Assembly: GCA_029210725.1 (NCBI GenBank)
Contig: JARGFM010000010.1
Location: 1 to 41,151 of the forward strand
Direction: 5' to 3'
Source: Bacteroidales bacterium
GTDB taxonomy: Bacteria; Bacteroidota; Bacteroidia; Bacteroidales; GCA-2748055
DNA length: 41,151 bases
Shown here: positions 7,562-16,127 of the stretch, in pieces
Layout: each line of letters opens with the position of its first letter
Position numbering within the stretch: position 1 is the first letter of the stretch
The notes under the pieces: generated by a model
Database searches by the model: none
Seen by the model: the letters and a program-made list of their open reading frames with translations, nothing else
Told to the model about the DNA's origin: nothing
Made by a program: the position numbers and the translations under genes

Positions 7562-8425
7562 ATGTCGGAAAAATCACCAAGGAAGCTGTTTCAGAAGCTT
7601 ATCCATAAGTACCGGGTGGTCCTTTTGAATGAGGACACATTCGAAGAGGTGGGTAATATGAGACTGACCAGGCTGAACCTGATTGCCCTGGTTGGCGTTG
7701 TCCTGTTTCTTCTGGTTGCCATCACCTATGTCCTGATTGCTTTTACCAGTATTCGTGAACTGATTCCAGGCTATCCTGATGCGGCCATGCGTCAGCATAT
7801 TCGCACCAATGCCATGAAACTGGATTCACTGGAGAAGGAGCAGTCTGTCAGGGACCAGTATTTTGATAACCTGAACAGGATTATTTCGGGCAACGCTCCC
7901 GAGCTATACATGAATGACACCACCTGGATAGTTGATTCCCAGGAAATCAATTTCAGGCGTTCTAACAATGATTCTATACTCAGGCAACAGGTGCAAGCCG
8001 AAGAGCAGTTCAGGTTGAGCGTCCTGGATGATTCGCAGGGGAGCCGGAACCTCACCGAGTTGCATTTTTTTACCCCGGTCCATGGCATTATCACCGGCGC
8101 GTTCAGTCCGGTCGACGGCCATTTTGGAGTAGACCTGGTGGCAGAACCAGACAAGGTGGTGAAAGCTGCCCTTGACGGTACGGTTACCATGTCGACGTGG
8201 ACTCTTGAAACCGGATATGTGATACAGATTCAGCACAATCATGAGCTGATGACTGCCTACAAGCACAATGCCAGCCTCTTTAAAGCAGTGGGTGAGAAAG
8301 TTTCTGCAGGAGATGCCATCGCTATTGTGGGTAATTCGGGAGAGCTAACCACCGGTCCACACCTTCACTTTGAGCTCTGGCATGATGGGGTGCCCATGAA
8401 TCCCGCCGATTATATCGTTTTTTAA
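7562..8425 (+). CDS. membrane-anchored M23 family metallopeptidase
   Basis: This 287-residue protein has a cytoplasmic N-terminus, one transmembrane helix (about 38-61), a coiled-coil-like stretch (about 75-160) and a C-terminal LytM/M23 domain. The zinc-site residues are complete: His187 and Asp191 in HFGVD, and His267 and His269 in GPHLHFELW. It is expected to cleave peptidoglycan cross-bridges, or to activate an amidase, in the periplasm. A single TM plus coiled coil plus LytM layout is typical of cell-wall remodelling peptidases in this phylum. dxr starts 2 bp after its stop, so the two are probably co-transcribed. Confidence 0.9.
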   Translation: MSEKSPRKLFQKLIHKYRVVLLNEDTFEEVGNMRLTRLNLIALVGVVLFLLVAITYVLIAFTSIRELIPGYPDAAMRQHIRTNAMKLDSLEKEQSVRDQYFDNLNRIISGNAPELYMNDTTWIVDSQEINFRRSNNDSILRQQVQAEEQFRLSVLDDSQGSRNLTELHFFTPVHGIITGAFSPVDGHFGVDLVAEPDKVVKAALDGTVTMSTWTLETGYVIQIQHNHELMTAYKHNASLFKAVGEKVSAGDAIAIVGNSGELTTGPHLHFELWHDGVPMNPADYIVF

Positions 8426-8427
8426 TC

Positions 8428-9576
8428 ATGCAGAAAAGAATTGCTATACTGGGCTCCACCGGATCCATAGGTACACAGGCACTGGAGGTCATTTCGCAAC
8501 ACCCTGATAAATTTTCCGTGGAGGTCCTGACCGCTTTCAACAATGTGGACCTGCTAATTGAACAGAGTTTGCGTTATCAGCCCAATATGGTGGTTATCGG
8601 AAATGAGCAGCATTACAATAAAGTCCGGAGGGAACTTGAAAGCCAGCCCATCAAGGTGTTCTGCGGCGAAGATGCCATCGCACAGATAAGCTCCTTTGAT
8701 TCAGTGGATATGGTATTGACTGCCATGGTGGGATTCAGCGGATTAAAACCAACCATCGAAGCGATCAGGGCGGGTAAAAGCATTGCCCTGGCCAATAAGG
8801 AAACTCTCGTTGTAGCGGGAGAGTTGATTATGAAGGAGGCAGAGCACAAAAGGGTAACGATTATCCCGGTTGATTCGGAGCATTCAGCTATTTTCCAGTG
8901 TCTGGCCGGAGAGGGGTATAACAGCATTGAAAAGATTATTCTGACTGCTTCGGGCGGACCATTCCGGGGACGGGAAAGAGAGGAATTGGAACTGGTTACC
9001 CCCGAACAGGCACTTCGTCATCCCAACTGGTGCATGGGGCCCAAAATAACCATTGATTCGGCCACACTGATGAACAAGGGCCTGGAGGTGATTGAGGCCA
9101 GGTGGTTGTTTGGTATGGGTACTGATAAAATAGAAGTGGTGGTTCATCCACAATCCATTATTCACTCCATGGTGCAGTTTACGGATGGATCCATCAAGGC
9201 TCAGATGGGTTTGCCCGATATGAGACTTCCCATACAGTATGCATTTAGCTATCCGGAACGGTTTTCATCAGATTTTGAAAGATTTGACTTTAGAAACTAT
9301 CCCAGCCTGACATTTGAGGACCCTGATACAAAAAATTTTCGTAATCTTGCACTCTCTTATGAGGCGCTGAAAGTGGGAGGGAACTGGCCTTGCATTCTGA
9401 ATGCTGCCAACGAAGTGGCGGTGGACGCGTTCCTTAAAGAGAAGATTGGTTTCCTGGCGATACCGGATCTTATTGAGAGTACTTTAAACAGATCGGACTT
9501 TATCAAAGCTCCTGAACTGGAAGATTATTATAACTCTGACCTGCAGGCAAGACGGGTCGCCCAAGAACAAATATAA
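8428..9576 (+). CDS. dxr: 1-deoxy-D-xylulose 5-phosphate reductoisomerase
   Basis: The protein has 382 residues, normal for DXR. It converts 1-deoxy-D-xylulose 5-phosphate to 2-C-methyl-D-erythritol 4-phosphate with NADPH, the committed step of the MEP isoprenoid pathway in the cytoplasm. The NADPH-binding loop GSTGSIG is at 9-15. ALANKETLV, PVDSEHSAIFQ, TIDSATLMNKGLEV and HPQSIIHSMV are the conserved substrate- and metal-site blocks. It lies 2 bp after the M23 gene and 5 bp before rseP. A dxr-rseP neighbourhood is widespread in bacteria. Confidence 0.97.
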   Translation: MQKRIAILGSTGSIGTQALEVISQHPDKFSVEVLTAFNNVDLLIEQSLRYQPNMVVIGNEQHYNKVRRELESQPIKVFCGEDAIAQISSFDSVDMVLTAMVGFSGLKPTIEAIRAGKSIALANKETLVVAGELIMKEAEHKRVTIIPVDSEHSAIFQCLAGEGYNSIEKIILTASGGPFRGREREELELVTPEQALRHPNWCMGPKITIDSATLMNKGLEVIEARWLFGMGTDKIEVVVHPQSIIHSMVQFTDGSIKAQMGLPDMRLPIQYAFSYPERFSSDFERFDFRNYPSLTFEDPDTKNFRNLALSYEALKVGGNWPCILNAANEVAVDAFLKEKIGFLAIPDLIESTLNRSDFIKAPELEDYYNSDLQARRVAQEQI

Positions 9577-9581
9577 CAGGA

Positions 9582-10901
9582 ATGGATGTAATTATTAAGA
9601 TAGCCCAATTACTGGTGAGTTTATCGATTCTGATAGTCTTTCATGAATTGGGGCACTTTACACTGGCCCGGATTTTTAAAGTCAGGGTCGAAAAGTTTTA
9701 TCTTTTTTTCGATGCGGGTTTTTCCCTGTTCAGAAAGAAAATTGGAGATACGGAATATGGGATCGGATGGCTCCCGTTGGGTGGTTATGTGAAGATAAGC
9801 GGGATGATTGATGAATCCATGGACCGTGAACAGATGAAGCAGCCTCCCAAGCCCTATGAGTTCAGGTCCAAAAAGGCCTGGCAGCGCTTATTGATTATGC
9901 TGGGAGGAGTGATCGTAAACTTTTTGCTGGCTCTGTTTATCTATATCCTGGTGTTTTTCAGCTGGGGGGAAGAATATGTTCCGGTTGACCGCATGGAATA
10001 TGGCTACTTTTTTGTGGAGGAGTTTAAGGAACTGGGATTGGAGAACGGGGATAAGATACTGGCCCTGGATGGGGAAAAGGTGGACCGGTGGATCTCCATA
10101 CATCATGATATTGTGGTGAATGAGACCAGGGTGATCCAGGTGGAACGCGATGGAATGCTTATGGACCTTCAGGTTCCCCAGGGGCTGACCTCTAAATTAT
10201 TAAAGTTGGAGTACGTTATGGAACCCAGGGTGCCCTGTGTGGTGGATGGGTTCCCTGAGGATGGCAATATGGCCAGGGCGGGCATGAAACCCGATGACAG
10301 GATCATTGCCGTAAACGGTACTCCCATTCAATTTTACGATGAATTCGTTGAATTAACCAGGAAGGAGGGAAATACCACCTTTGACCTGACTGTATTACGC
10401 GGTACAGATACAATTCCGGTACAGGTTTCGACCGATGAGAACGGATACTTTGGTTTTTCAAGAAAACTCTACAATGATTTCTTTGAGCCGGTGGTGGTGA
10501 AGTATTCATTTTTGCAGTCCATTCCAGCGGGGATAAACCGGGGCTTTGAAATTACAGGCAGTTACCTGAAACAGCTTAAGATGCTGTTCAGGCCCGAAAC
10601 CAAAGCCTATGAAGAGCTTGGAGGCTTTATTAAGATTGGCAGCATCTTCCCTTCCACCTGGGACTGGGAACGGTTCTGGAATATGACCGCATTTCTTTCC
10701 ATTATCCTGGCCATTATGAATATTCTCCCCATTCCGGCCCTGGATGGCGGGCATGTTATGTTCCTTCTGTTTGAGATAGTATCCGGAAGGAAACCGGGGG
10801 ATAAGTTTTTGGAATATGCACAGATAGTTGGAATGGTGTTGCTCCTGAGCCTCTTGCTTTATGCAAATCTGAACGACATCATTGGATTATTTAGGAATTA
10901 G
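9582..10901 (+). CDS. rseP: RIP (site-2) metalloprotease RseP
   Basis: The product has 439 residues. The zinc motif HELGH is at 21-25 in the first transmembrane helix and the second metal-binding motif LDGGH is at 387-391 in a C-terminal helix. Two PDZ-like regions lie between them; the clearer one spans about 210-275 (GFPEDGNMARAGMKPDDRIIAVNG). It cleaves membrane-spanning substrates such as anti-sigma factors or signal-peptide remnants within the inner membrane. It follows dxr by 5 bp. No anti-sigma factor gene is visible in this window. Confidence 0.95.
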   Translation: MDVIIKIAQLLVSLSILIVFHELGHFTLARIFKVRVEKFYLFFDAGFSLFRKKIGDTEYGIGWLPLGGYVKISGMIDESMDREQMKQPPKPYEFRSKKAWQRLLIMLGGVIVNFLLALFIYILVFFSWGEEYVPVDRMEYGYFFVEEFKELGLENGDKILALDGEKVDRWISIHHDIVVNETRVIQVERDGMLMDLQVPQGLTSKLLKLEYVMEPRVPCVVDGFPEDGNMARAGMKPDDRIIAVNGTPIQFYDEFVELTRKEGNTTFDLTVLRGTDTIPVQVSTDENGYFGFSRKLYNDFFEPVVVKYSFLQSIPAGINRGFEITGSYLKQLKMLFRPETKAYEELGGFIKIGSIFPSTWDWERFWNMTAFLSIILAIMNILPIPALDGGHVMFLLFEIVSGRKPGDKFLEYAQIVGMVLLLSLLLYANLNDIIGLFRN

Positions 10902-10915
10902 AACGATTATATTGC

Positions 10916-10923
10916 TATTTTTG
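10916..10923 (+). promoter_or_regulatory. -7 box upstream of tatA
   Basis: TATTTTTG matches TAnnTTTG and lies 30 bp upstream of the tatA ATG. No well-spaced TTTG -33 element is seen. Confidence 0.45.
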
Positions 10924-10953
10924 TAGTACAAACCTTATAAATATTAGAGATCG

Positions 10954-11172
10954 ATGGAAGCTTTTATAACCCTTGCAATAGGAGTTTGGCAAATTGTAGT
11001 GATTGTTTTGCTTGTCCTGCTGCTTTTTGGCGGACGCAAAATACCTGAACTGATGCGTGGTGTGGGACAGGGAATGCAGGAATTTAAGAAAGCTACTTCA
11101 GACAATGCCGATGATGAAATCATAGTGGACGATACAGAGGACACTAAGAAAGTCAAAGATGGTAAGAAGTAA
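10954..11172 (+). CDS. tatA: Sec-independent protein translocase subunit TatA
   Basis: The product has 72 residues: a short N-terminus, one transmembrane helix (about 7-25), the FGG hinge (25-27), an amphipathic helix ([19 protein letters not shown]) and an acidic tail. That is the standard TatA/E layout. It forms the translocation pore for folded, twin-arginine-signal proteins; the Rieske protein upstream may be one client. No tatB or tatC is seen nearby. The downstream lipoprotein gene begins 14 bp before its stop. Confidence 0.93.
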   Translation: MEAFITLAIGVWQIVVIVLLVLLLFGGRKIPELMRGVGQGMQEFKKATSDNADDEIIVDDTEDTKKVKDGKK

Positions 11173-12199
11173 AATTCTTGGAATTCATAAGGCCTGTCAG
11201 CTTGTGCGGACAGACTTTTTTGTCTTTGTGATCATCCTGTTGATCAGTGTATCGTGCGATACAGCGAAACAACAGGGTGGAATGGCAGGAAAGATCATGC
11301 CCAATATCACCGGTGGAACGGGAGAGGTACTCGTGGTGATGGACCAGTTTAATTGGGAAAATTCAACAGGAGAGCTGCTTCAGGATATTCTGAAGGAGGA
11401 GTATCCCGGACTTCCCCAGTCTGAACCTCTTTTTGATGTGATCCAGGTTACTGCATCCTCCTTTGATGGGGTTTATCAGTTTCATCGCTCCATTATTCTG
11501 ACGATTGTTTCATCCGGCCTGGAACCCAGGATCAGGTACAGAGAGAACATCTGGGCCAAACCGCAGATCATGGTCCAGATTGAAGCACCCACTGCCACAG
11601 CACTGAAACAACTGATCGAAGATAACGAGGACCAGATCAAAGGATTTCTGGTTCAATATGACCGGAACCGCCTGATGAATGTCTACAGAGAGTCCAAAGA
11701 TCCGGGAATTCAAAAAGAGATTGCCAGTCATCACCAGGTGCGTCTGGCGATCCCCAGAGGTTATAATATGGATTTCAGTAAGGAGGATTACACTTCGGTA
11801 TCCATCGAATCGCCCGACCTCTCCCAGGTAATTCAGGTATTTGATTTTCCGGCCAATGGTCCGGAGGATTTGAATATTGCCAATATTATTGAGAAGCGGA
11901 ATAGCTTTACAGCGAAATACACGGAAGGCCCGAGAGATAATTCCTATATGGTTATCTCCCGCATGTTTGAACCTATTGCATACGATTTGAAAAACAACAA
12001 TATGGATGTGCTCGAATTAAGAGGATTGTGGGACCTGGAAAATGGTTTTATGGGAGGTCCCTTCGTGAGTCATTCCGTATATGATGCCCAGAGGGGACGA
12101 ATAGTCACCGTGGATGGATATGTGTATCATCCCAACCAAAAGAAGCGTGTGAAGTTAAAGCAGCTGGAGGCGATTATCTACTCCATGGAACTTATCTGA
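11159..12199 (+). CDS. DUF4837 family lipoprotein
   Basis: The protein has 346 residues. A hydrophobic signal (about 19-32) ends at Cys33 in SVSC, which fits a lipoprotein. The body matches the Bacteroidetes DUF4837 family: [34 protein letters not shown] and [16 protein letters not shown] near the start, and [17 protein letters not shown] near the end. The family has no known biochemical role. The start overlaps tatA by 14 bp, so translation is probably coupled. Confidence 0.85.
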   Translation: MVRSKILGIHKACQLVRTDFFVFVIILLISVSCDTAKQQGGMAGKIMPNITGGTGEVLVVMDQFNWENSTGELLQDILKEEYPGLPQSEPLFDVIQVTASSFDGVYQFHRSIILTIVSSGLEPRIRYRENIWAKPQIMVQIEAPTATALKQLIEDNEDQIKGFLVQYDRNRLMNVYRESKDPGIQKEIASHHQVRLAIPRGYNMDFSKEDYTSVSIESPDLSQVIQVFDFPANGPEDLNIANIIEKRNSFTAKYTEGPRDNSYMVISRMFEPIAYDLKNNNMDVLELRGLWDLENGFMGGPFVSHSVYDAQRGRIVTVDGYVYHPNQKKRVKLKQLEAIIYSMELI

Positions 12200-12252
12200 A
12201 CCGTTCCAGGCTTTCAAGCTTAGCTTTTATCCGGTCCCCGGGATCAGGAGCT

Positions 12253-12513
12253 TTATTTGGTGACAAAAAGGTTTGGCTTTTCAAATTCGAACAGAGTAGG
12301 ATAATCCTCATCAAACTTCTTCAGGATCCCGGTCATTATGACCTCCCGCATAAATTTGGATTTATTACGGATCTTATACTTATCGCAATAGAGCTTGATA
12401 GCTTCCTGCTCCCTCTGGTTGAATAGAATGGAGGTTCTATGGGTCCTCCTGAGCTTCTCGTTATTCTTCTGATCCACCTGATTAAACGGTTTAGTATGGC
12501 CAAAAATAAGCAA
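12253..12513 (-). CDS. small ribbon-helix-helix-like protein, putative DNA-binding regulator
   Basis: The 86-residue product contains RRTHRTSILFNQREQEAIKL and then NKSKFMREVIMTGIL. That is a short beta strand followed by two helices, as in ribbon-helix-helix repressors and antitoxins. The longest frame starts at TTG 12513; GTG 12477 is an alternative start giving MDQKNNEKLRR. No toxin gene is adjacent. The 240-bp upstream region is very AT-rich and has two palindromes that could be autoregulatory sites. The target is unknown. Confidence 0.65.
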   Translation of the reverse strand: MLIFGHTKPFNQVDQKNNEKLRRTHRTSILFNQREQEAIKLYCDKYKIRNKSKFMREVIMTGILKKFDEDYPTLFEFEKPNLFVTK

Positions 12514-12603
12514 AGCCCGATGTAATGTATCCTCCAGGCTGAATTTAGAATCAACAACTTTCTAACATTTTGAAATACTAAAATATATACAGGAGTAAAA
12601 AAC

Positions 12604-12626
12604 ACTATATATATTACTAATATAGT
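12604..12626. repeat. AT-rich palindrome upstream of the RHH gene, possible operator
   Basis: ACTATAT (12604-12610) and ATATAGT (12620-12626) are perfect inverted arms. A second palindrome, ATTATAT/ATATAAT, lies at 12648-12667. Both sit in the gap 12514-12754, upstream of the RHH gene. Such AT-rich palindromes can arise by chance. Confidence 0.35.
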
Positions 12627-12754
12627 TTAATAATCAATCATATATATATTATATTGTCTTATATAATGTATGTAAATGCATAAATATCTTTAGTTAAAAT
12701 ACTTGATTAGGGCCGGAAGGCAGTTTTTCGGGACAGGCCTATTCCTTTGTGGAA

Positions 12755-14188
12755 CTATTCCTTTAACAGTGCCAGGATTTTGGAGAAACTGATCAGGCCC
12801 AGAAGCATGGAGCTGCCGATGCAGGAGGCCAGCAGTATCAGGAGGCCCGGGATCCATCCCTGAATCGATTGTGACAAGTAGCCTGAGACCAGGTTGATGG
12901 CCAGGAAGATGGCCAGTTTGAAAAAAATGTTCCTGTTTGTGGGAATCTTCAGTATGCGGATGGATAGGATAAGCTGGACCATGGCGTAAAAGACCTGTGA
13001 GACCAGGCTGGATATGGCAGCTCCAAGGGCCTGGTGCCTGGGGATCAGGATCAGGTTCAATCCGATATTGATTACTACCGTGATTGCAGCCACCGTATTC
13101 AGCTGTCGCAGGTTATAGTTGGCTGTGAGCAGGGTGCCATACAGGTAGCTGATGGAAACAAACACAAATCCGATCATCAGAATCCCAAATATGGTTGAAC
13201 TGTAAGGGGAATCTGAGTGGTAGAGCAGATCAATGATCTCAAGTTTGTAGAAGTTGGACGCCAGTGCAGCGCTCAGACCGGCTACCATCAGAAGAGGAAG
13301 AGCGATACGCAGCAGTTCATTGACATTTTGCCTCATCTGGATCATCCGGGAGAACATGGGCAGAAGCAGCATGGCAAACAGGAGCGAGAATTGGGTGGCT
13401 GCCTCAAAGATCCGGAAAGACTGTGCATAGATACCAGCCTGTTCCCAGCCGTTGTCCAGCAGGCGTTCAAGCATTACCGAATCCACCCGGTTAAAGAGGG
13501 CCATCAGGAGGATCAGCAGCGCAAAGGGGTAGCTGGCCCTTAGAATTTTCAGAGAACCTGATAAACTGATAAGCCGGATAAAGGAGCCTGATCTGAACCG
13601 GACGATGACAGCACTTGTAAGGAGGGTCAGGATATATGAGACCGTCTGCGCATAAACAAACCACTCAATCTGAAACGATTTGCTGGTGATGTTTCCCCAT
13701 AGCAACAATCCGATAAAAAGGATCATCAGGCTCCGGTCCATGACGGAAAGAAGGCTGTCGGTCCGGTATAACTGCAAGCCGCTGATATTGGTTCTGAAAT
13801 ACAGGATGAAGGAGGAAAGAAACTGGTTCAGGACCAGGATACTGAGCATTTGAAACTGTGCATGGGAGTATCCGAGGACCTTGCCCGAGACCAGCACCAC
13901 ACCCGCATAAACCAGAGATAGAAACAGCTTAAGCGGGATGATGGCTGCCAGATGGTCTTTTATTAAAAGGGGGTCCCTGGAGATGGCCCGGTTGTTGTAA
14001 TTATTGATCCCCACATCCAGCAGCATGTTCAGGATGAATGCAAAATTGAACAGGGAGAAATAAAAACCGTAGATCTCTTCACCCACCCGGTTCTGTACCC
14101 CAACTTCAATGCCAAAGAACCAGATTGGTTTGATCAGAAGGTTCAGAAAGATCAGCAGGGAGAGGTTGGTGATGAAGTGTTTTTTCAA
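12755..14188 (-). CDS. polysaccharide biosynthesis flippase (MOP/Wzx-like)
   Basis: This 477-residue, strongly hydrophobic protein has about 12-14 predicted transmembrane helices. Its N-terminus (LLIKPIWFFGIEVGVQNRVGEEIYGFYFSLFNFAFILNMLLDVGINNYNNR) is characteristic of the polysaccharide-synthesis branch of the MOP superfamily. These proteins flip lipid-linked oligosaccharides across the inner membrane for O-antigen, capsule or exopolysaccharide. The specific glycan is unknown. The gene is divergent from a GT4 glycosyltransferase, and the pair suggests a small glycan-assembly locus. Confidence 0.85.
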   Translation of the reverse strand: MKKHFITNLSLLIFLNLLIKPIWFFGIEVGVQNRVGEEIYGFYFSLFNFAFILNMLLDVGINNYNNRAISRDPLLIKDHLAAIIPLKLFLSLVYAGVVLVSGKVLGYSHAQFQMLSILVLNQFLSSFILYFRTNISGLQLYRTDSLLSVMDRSLMILFIGLLLWGNITSKSFQIEWFVYAQTVSYILTLLTSAVIVRFRSGSFIRLISLSGSLKILRASYPFALLILLMALFNRVDSVMLERLLDNGWEQAGIYAQSFRIFEAATQFSLLFAMLLLPMFSRMIQMRQNVNELLRIALPLLMVAGLSAALASNFYKLEIIDLLYHSDSPYSSTIFGILMIGFVFVSISYLYGTLLTANYNLRQLNTVAAITVVINIGLNLILIPRHQALGAAISSLVSQVFYAMVQLILSIRILKIPTNRNIFFKLAIFLAINLVSGYLSQSIQGWIPGLLILLASCIGSSMLLGLISFSKILALLKE

Positions 14189-14221
14189 ACCCGGGAGCTT
14201 AAAATATTTTTTAAATCAATA

Positions 14222-14229
14222 CAAATGTA
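14222..14229 (-). promoter_or_regulatory. -7 box upstream of the flippase gene
   Basis: TACATTTG on the minus strand matches TAnnTTTG and lies 33 bp upstream of the flippase start. It sits in the 73-bp divergent gap shared with the glycosyltransferase. No -33 element is obvious. Confidence 0.45.
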
Positions 14230-14261
14230 ATAAGTTCGCCCCATAAATCTGAAAGGGCATC

Positions 14262-15416
14262 TTGAATCAGGGAACAAAACGAAAGACGATTGCTGTAAAC
14301 ACCAGGCTTCTGATGCCGGGAAAGTTGGATGGTATTGGCTGGTTTACCTACGAAACCCTGAAAAGGATCACCAGGGCTCATCCCGAAGTTGAGTTTATTT
14401 TTCTTTTTGATCGCAGATACAGCAAAGAGGTAATATTCGGGGAGAATGTGCGCCCGGTCATACTCGGGCCGCCTACGCGTCATCCGTTCCTCTGGCATAT
14501 CTGGTTTCAGTGGCGTGTTCAAAAATACCTTAGAAAGAAGCAACCGGATCTGTTTCTCAGCACCGATGGGTTTATTCCCCTCTGCACCCGGATCCCCTCT
14601 GTTTCGGTTATCCACGATATAAATTTTGTACACCGGCCGGGCGATTTGCCCTGGCTGGTGAGAAAATACTACAGGCATTATTTCCCGAAATTTGCACTCA
14701 GGGCCAGCAGGATTGTGACCGTAAGTGAATATTCCAGAAGAGATATCATTAATCACTACGAGATCCCGGAGGAGAAGATCGATCTGGCCTATAACGGAGT
14801 TAATGACAGGTATCATCCTCTTAGTGAGGAAGAAGCGGAGGAAGTACGTAAAAAGTATACCGGAAGCTCTCCCTATTTTGTGTTTGTGGGAAGCTTACAT
14901 CCGCGCAAAAACATTGCCAACCTCTTAAAAGCATTTCAGTTGTTCAAGGATGAAAACAGGGGCAACTACAAGCTGGTGCTGGTTGGAGAAAAATTCTTTC
15001 TGACCAAACTTATGGAGGAACAGTTGGAGAAGATGAAAAACAGAAGGGATGTGATTTTTACCGGCAGGCTTACGCCTGATCAGCTGAACGATGTGCTGGG
15101 TGCAGCCTGGGCCATGACCTTTGTTCCCTTTTTTGAAGGATTTGGAATTCCCATCCTGGAGGCTATGAAATGTGAAATACCTGTTATTGCCTCTAATGTG
15201 ACCAGCCTGCCCGAGATTGCAGGGGATGCAGCCCTCTATGCATCGCCCGATAGTCCGGGAAGTATCAGGGATGGAATGATTCGCATCGTCCGGGAGGAGG
15301 GTTTGCGCGATGAGCTGGTTGAACGGGGAAGAATACGGCGCGAACTGTTCAGCTGGGATCATACTGCGGACAAGTTATGGAGCTCTGTGGAGCAGGTGTT
15401 GGATGAACATGCTTAA
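14262..15416 (+). CDS. glycosyltransferase family 4 protein
   Basis: The product has 384 residues in a GT-B fold. The N-terminal half has the acceptor-side [12 protein letters not shown] region and VSVIHDINF. The C-terminal half has [21 protein letters not shown] and the nucleotide-sugar site [13 protein letters not shown], the GT4 E-x7-E region. It transfers a sugar from a nucleotide sugar to a growing glycan in the cytoplasm. The start is TTG 14262, preceded by GAAAGGG as a ribosome-binding site; an internal ATG about 16 codons later would clip the fold. The rnhB start overlaps its 3' end. Confidence 0.88.
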   Translation: MNQGTKRKTIAVNTRLLMPGKLDGIGWFTYETLKRITRAHPEVEFIFLFDRRYSKEVIFGENVRPVILGPPTRHPFLWHIWFQWRVQKYLRKKQPDLFLSTDGFIPLCTRIPSVSVIHDINFVHRPGDLPWLVRKYYRHYFPKFALRASRIVTVSEYSRRDIINHYEIPEEKIDLAYNGVNDRYHPLSEEEAEEVRKKYTGSSPYFVFVGSLHPRKNIANLLKAFQLFKDENRGNYKLVLVGEKFFLTKLMEEQLEKMKNRRDVIFTGRLTPDQLNDVLGAAWAMTFVPFFEGFGIPILEAMKCEIPVIASNVTSLPEIAGDAALYASPDSPGSIRDGMIRIVREEGLRDELVERGRIRRELFSWDHTADKLWSSVEQVLDEHA

Positions 15417-16011
15417 GCCATACCATACGAAAGGAAAGGTGGAAGCCGGCTGTGATGAGGCAGGCAGGGGCTGTATAGCAGGTCCCGTATATGCTGCGGC
15501 TGTGATCCTTCCCCCGCAGTTTTGCCACGCAGACCTGGACGACAGCAAGAAACTTTCCAGGAAAAAGAGGGAGCAATTGCGCATACTTATAGAGCAGGAG
15601 GCGATCAGTTGGGGAGTCGGTGTGGCGGTTGAAGAGGAAATCGATCAGATCAATATCCTGAATGCCTCCTTTCTGGCCATGCACCGGGCCCTGGAGAAGC
15701 TGCGGCCAGTTCCGGAATCCCTGCTGATCGATGGCAATCGTTTTAAGCCTTACAAAGATATTTTGCACTCCTGCATTGTGAAAGGAGACGGAATCTATGC
15801 CTCCATTGCTGCCGCTTCCATCCTGGCTAAAACGCACCGGGATGAATACATGGAAACGCTGCACCTGCATTATCCCCTTTACGGATGGGGAAGAAACATG
15901 GGATATCCAACCAGGGCGCACCGAAGGGCATTACTGGAGGCTGGTCCCACGCCTCACCACCGGCGCTCTTTCAAATTGCTGGATGATCAGATTCAGATCG
16001 GCTTTTCTTAA
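15403..16011 (+). CDS. rnhB: ribonuclease HII
   Basis: The product has 202 residues from ATG 15403 (a second ATG is at 15409). The longer frame from 15310 adds non-homologous residues inside the glycosyltransferase gene, so I reject it. Motifs are DEAGRG (Asp18, Glu19), DSKKLS, the catalytic Asp110 in LLIDGNRF and Asp147 in [12 protein letters not shown]. The enzyme cuts RNA in RNA:DNA hybrids, including single ribonucleotides. It overlaps the glycosyltransferase by 14 bp in another frame. The other RNase H, rnhA, lies two genes downstream. Confidence 0.95.
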   Translation: MNMLKPYHTKGKVEAGCDEAGRGCIAGPVYAAAVILPPQFCHADLDDSKKLSRKKREQLRILIEQEAISWGVGVAVEEEIDQINILNASFLAMHRALEKLRPVPESLLIDGNRFKPYKDILHSCIVKGDGIYASIAAASILAKTHRDEYMETLHLHYPLYGWGRNMGYPTRAHRRALLEAGPTPHHRRSFKLLDDQIQIGFS

Positions 16012-16127
16012 ACATACTGTGCTGGCTATAAAACAGCCTGTTGCATGGTGGTTTCAGGAAGAATTTTGCAATATTTGCAAATCATTTTCCCGGAATTGCA
16101 TTATCAAATCACATAAATGGTATTAAG

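Noticed and set aside
12739-12764. Two copies of the 10-mer CTATTCCTTT at the 3' end of the flippase gene
   Set aside because: One copy is the coding end of the flippase. It is a short local duplication with no further structure, too weak to call a functional repeat.
14211-14816. 201-residue minus-strand ORF
   Set aside because: It is antisense to the well-supported GT4 glycosyltransferase and has no domain signature.
15310-15402. 31-residue N-terminal extension of RNase HII
   Set aside because: It lies within the glycosyltransferase gene in another frame and is not part of the family. ATG 15403 begins just before the conserved fold.
16041-16127. Upstream start for the S46 peptidase
   Set aside because: The 29 extra residues would bury the signal peptide. 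MKKVFLLVIALVF at 16128 is a proper secretion signal.
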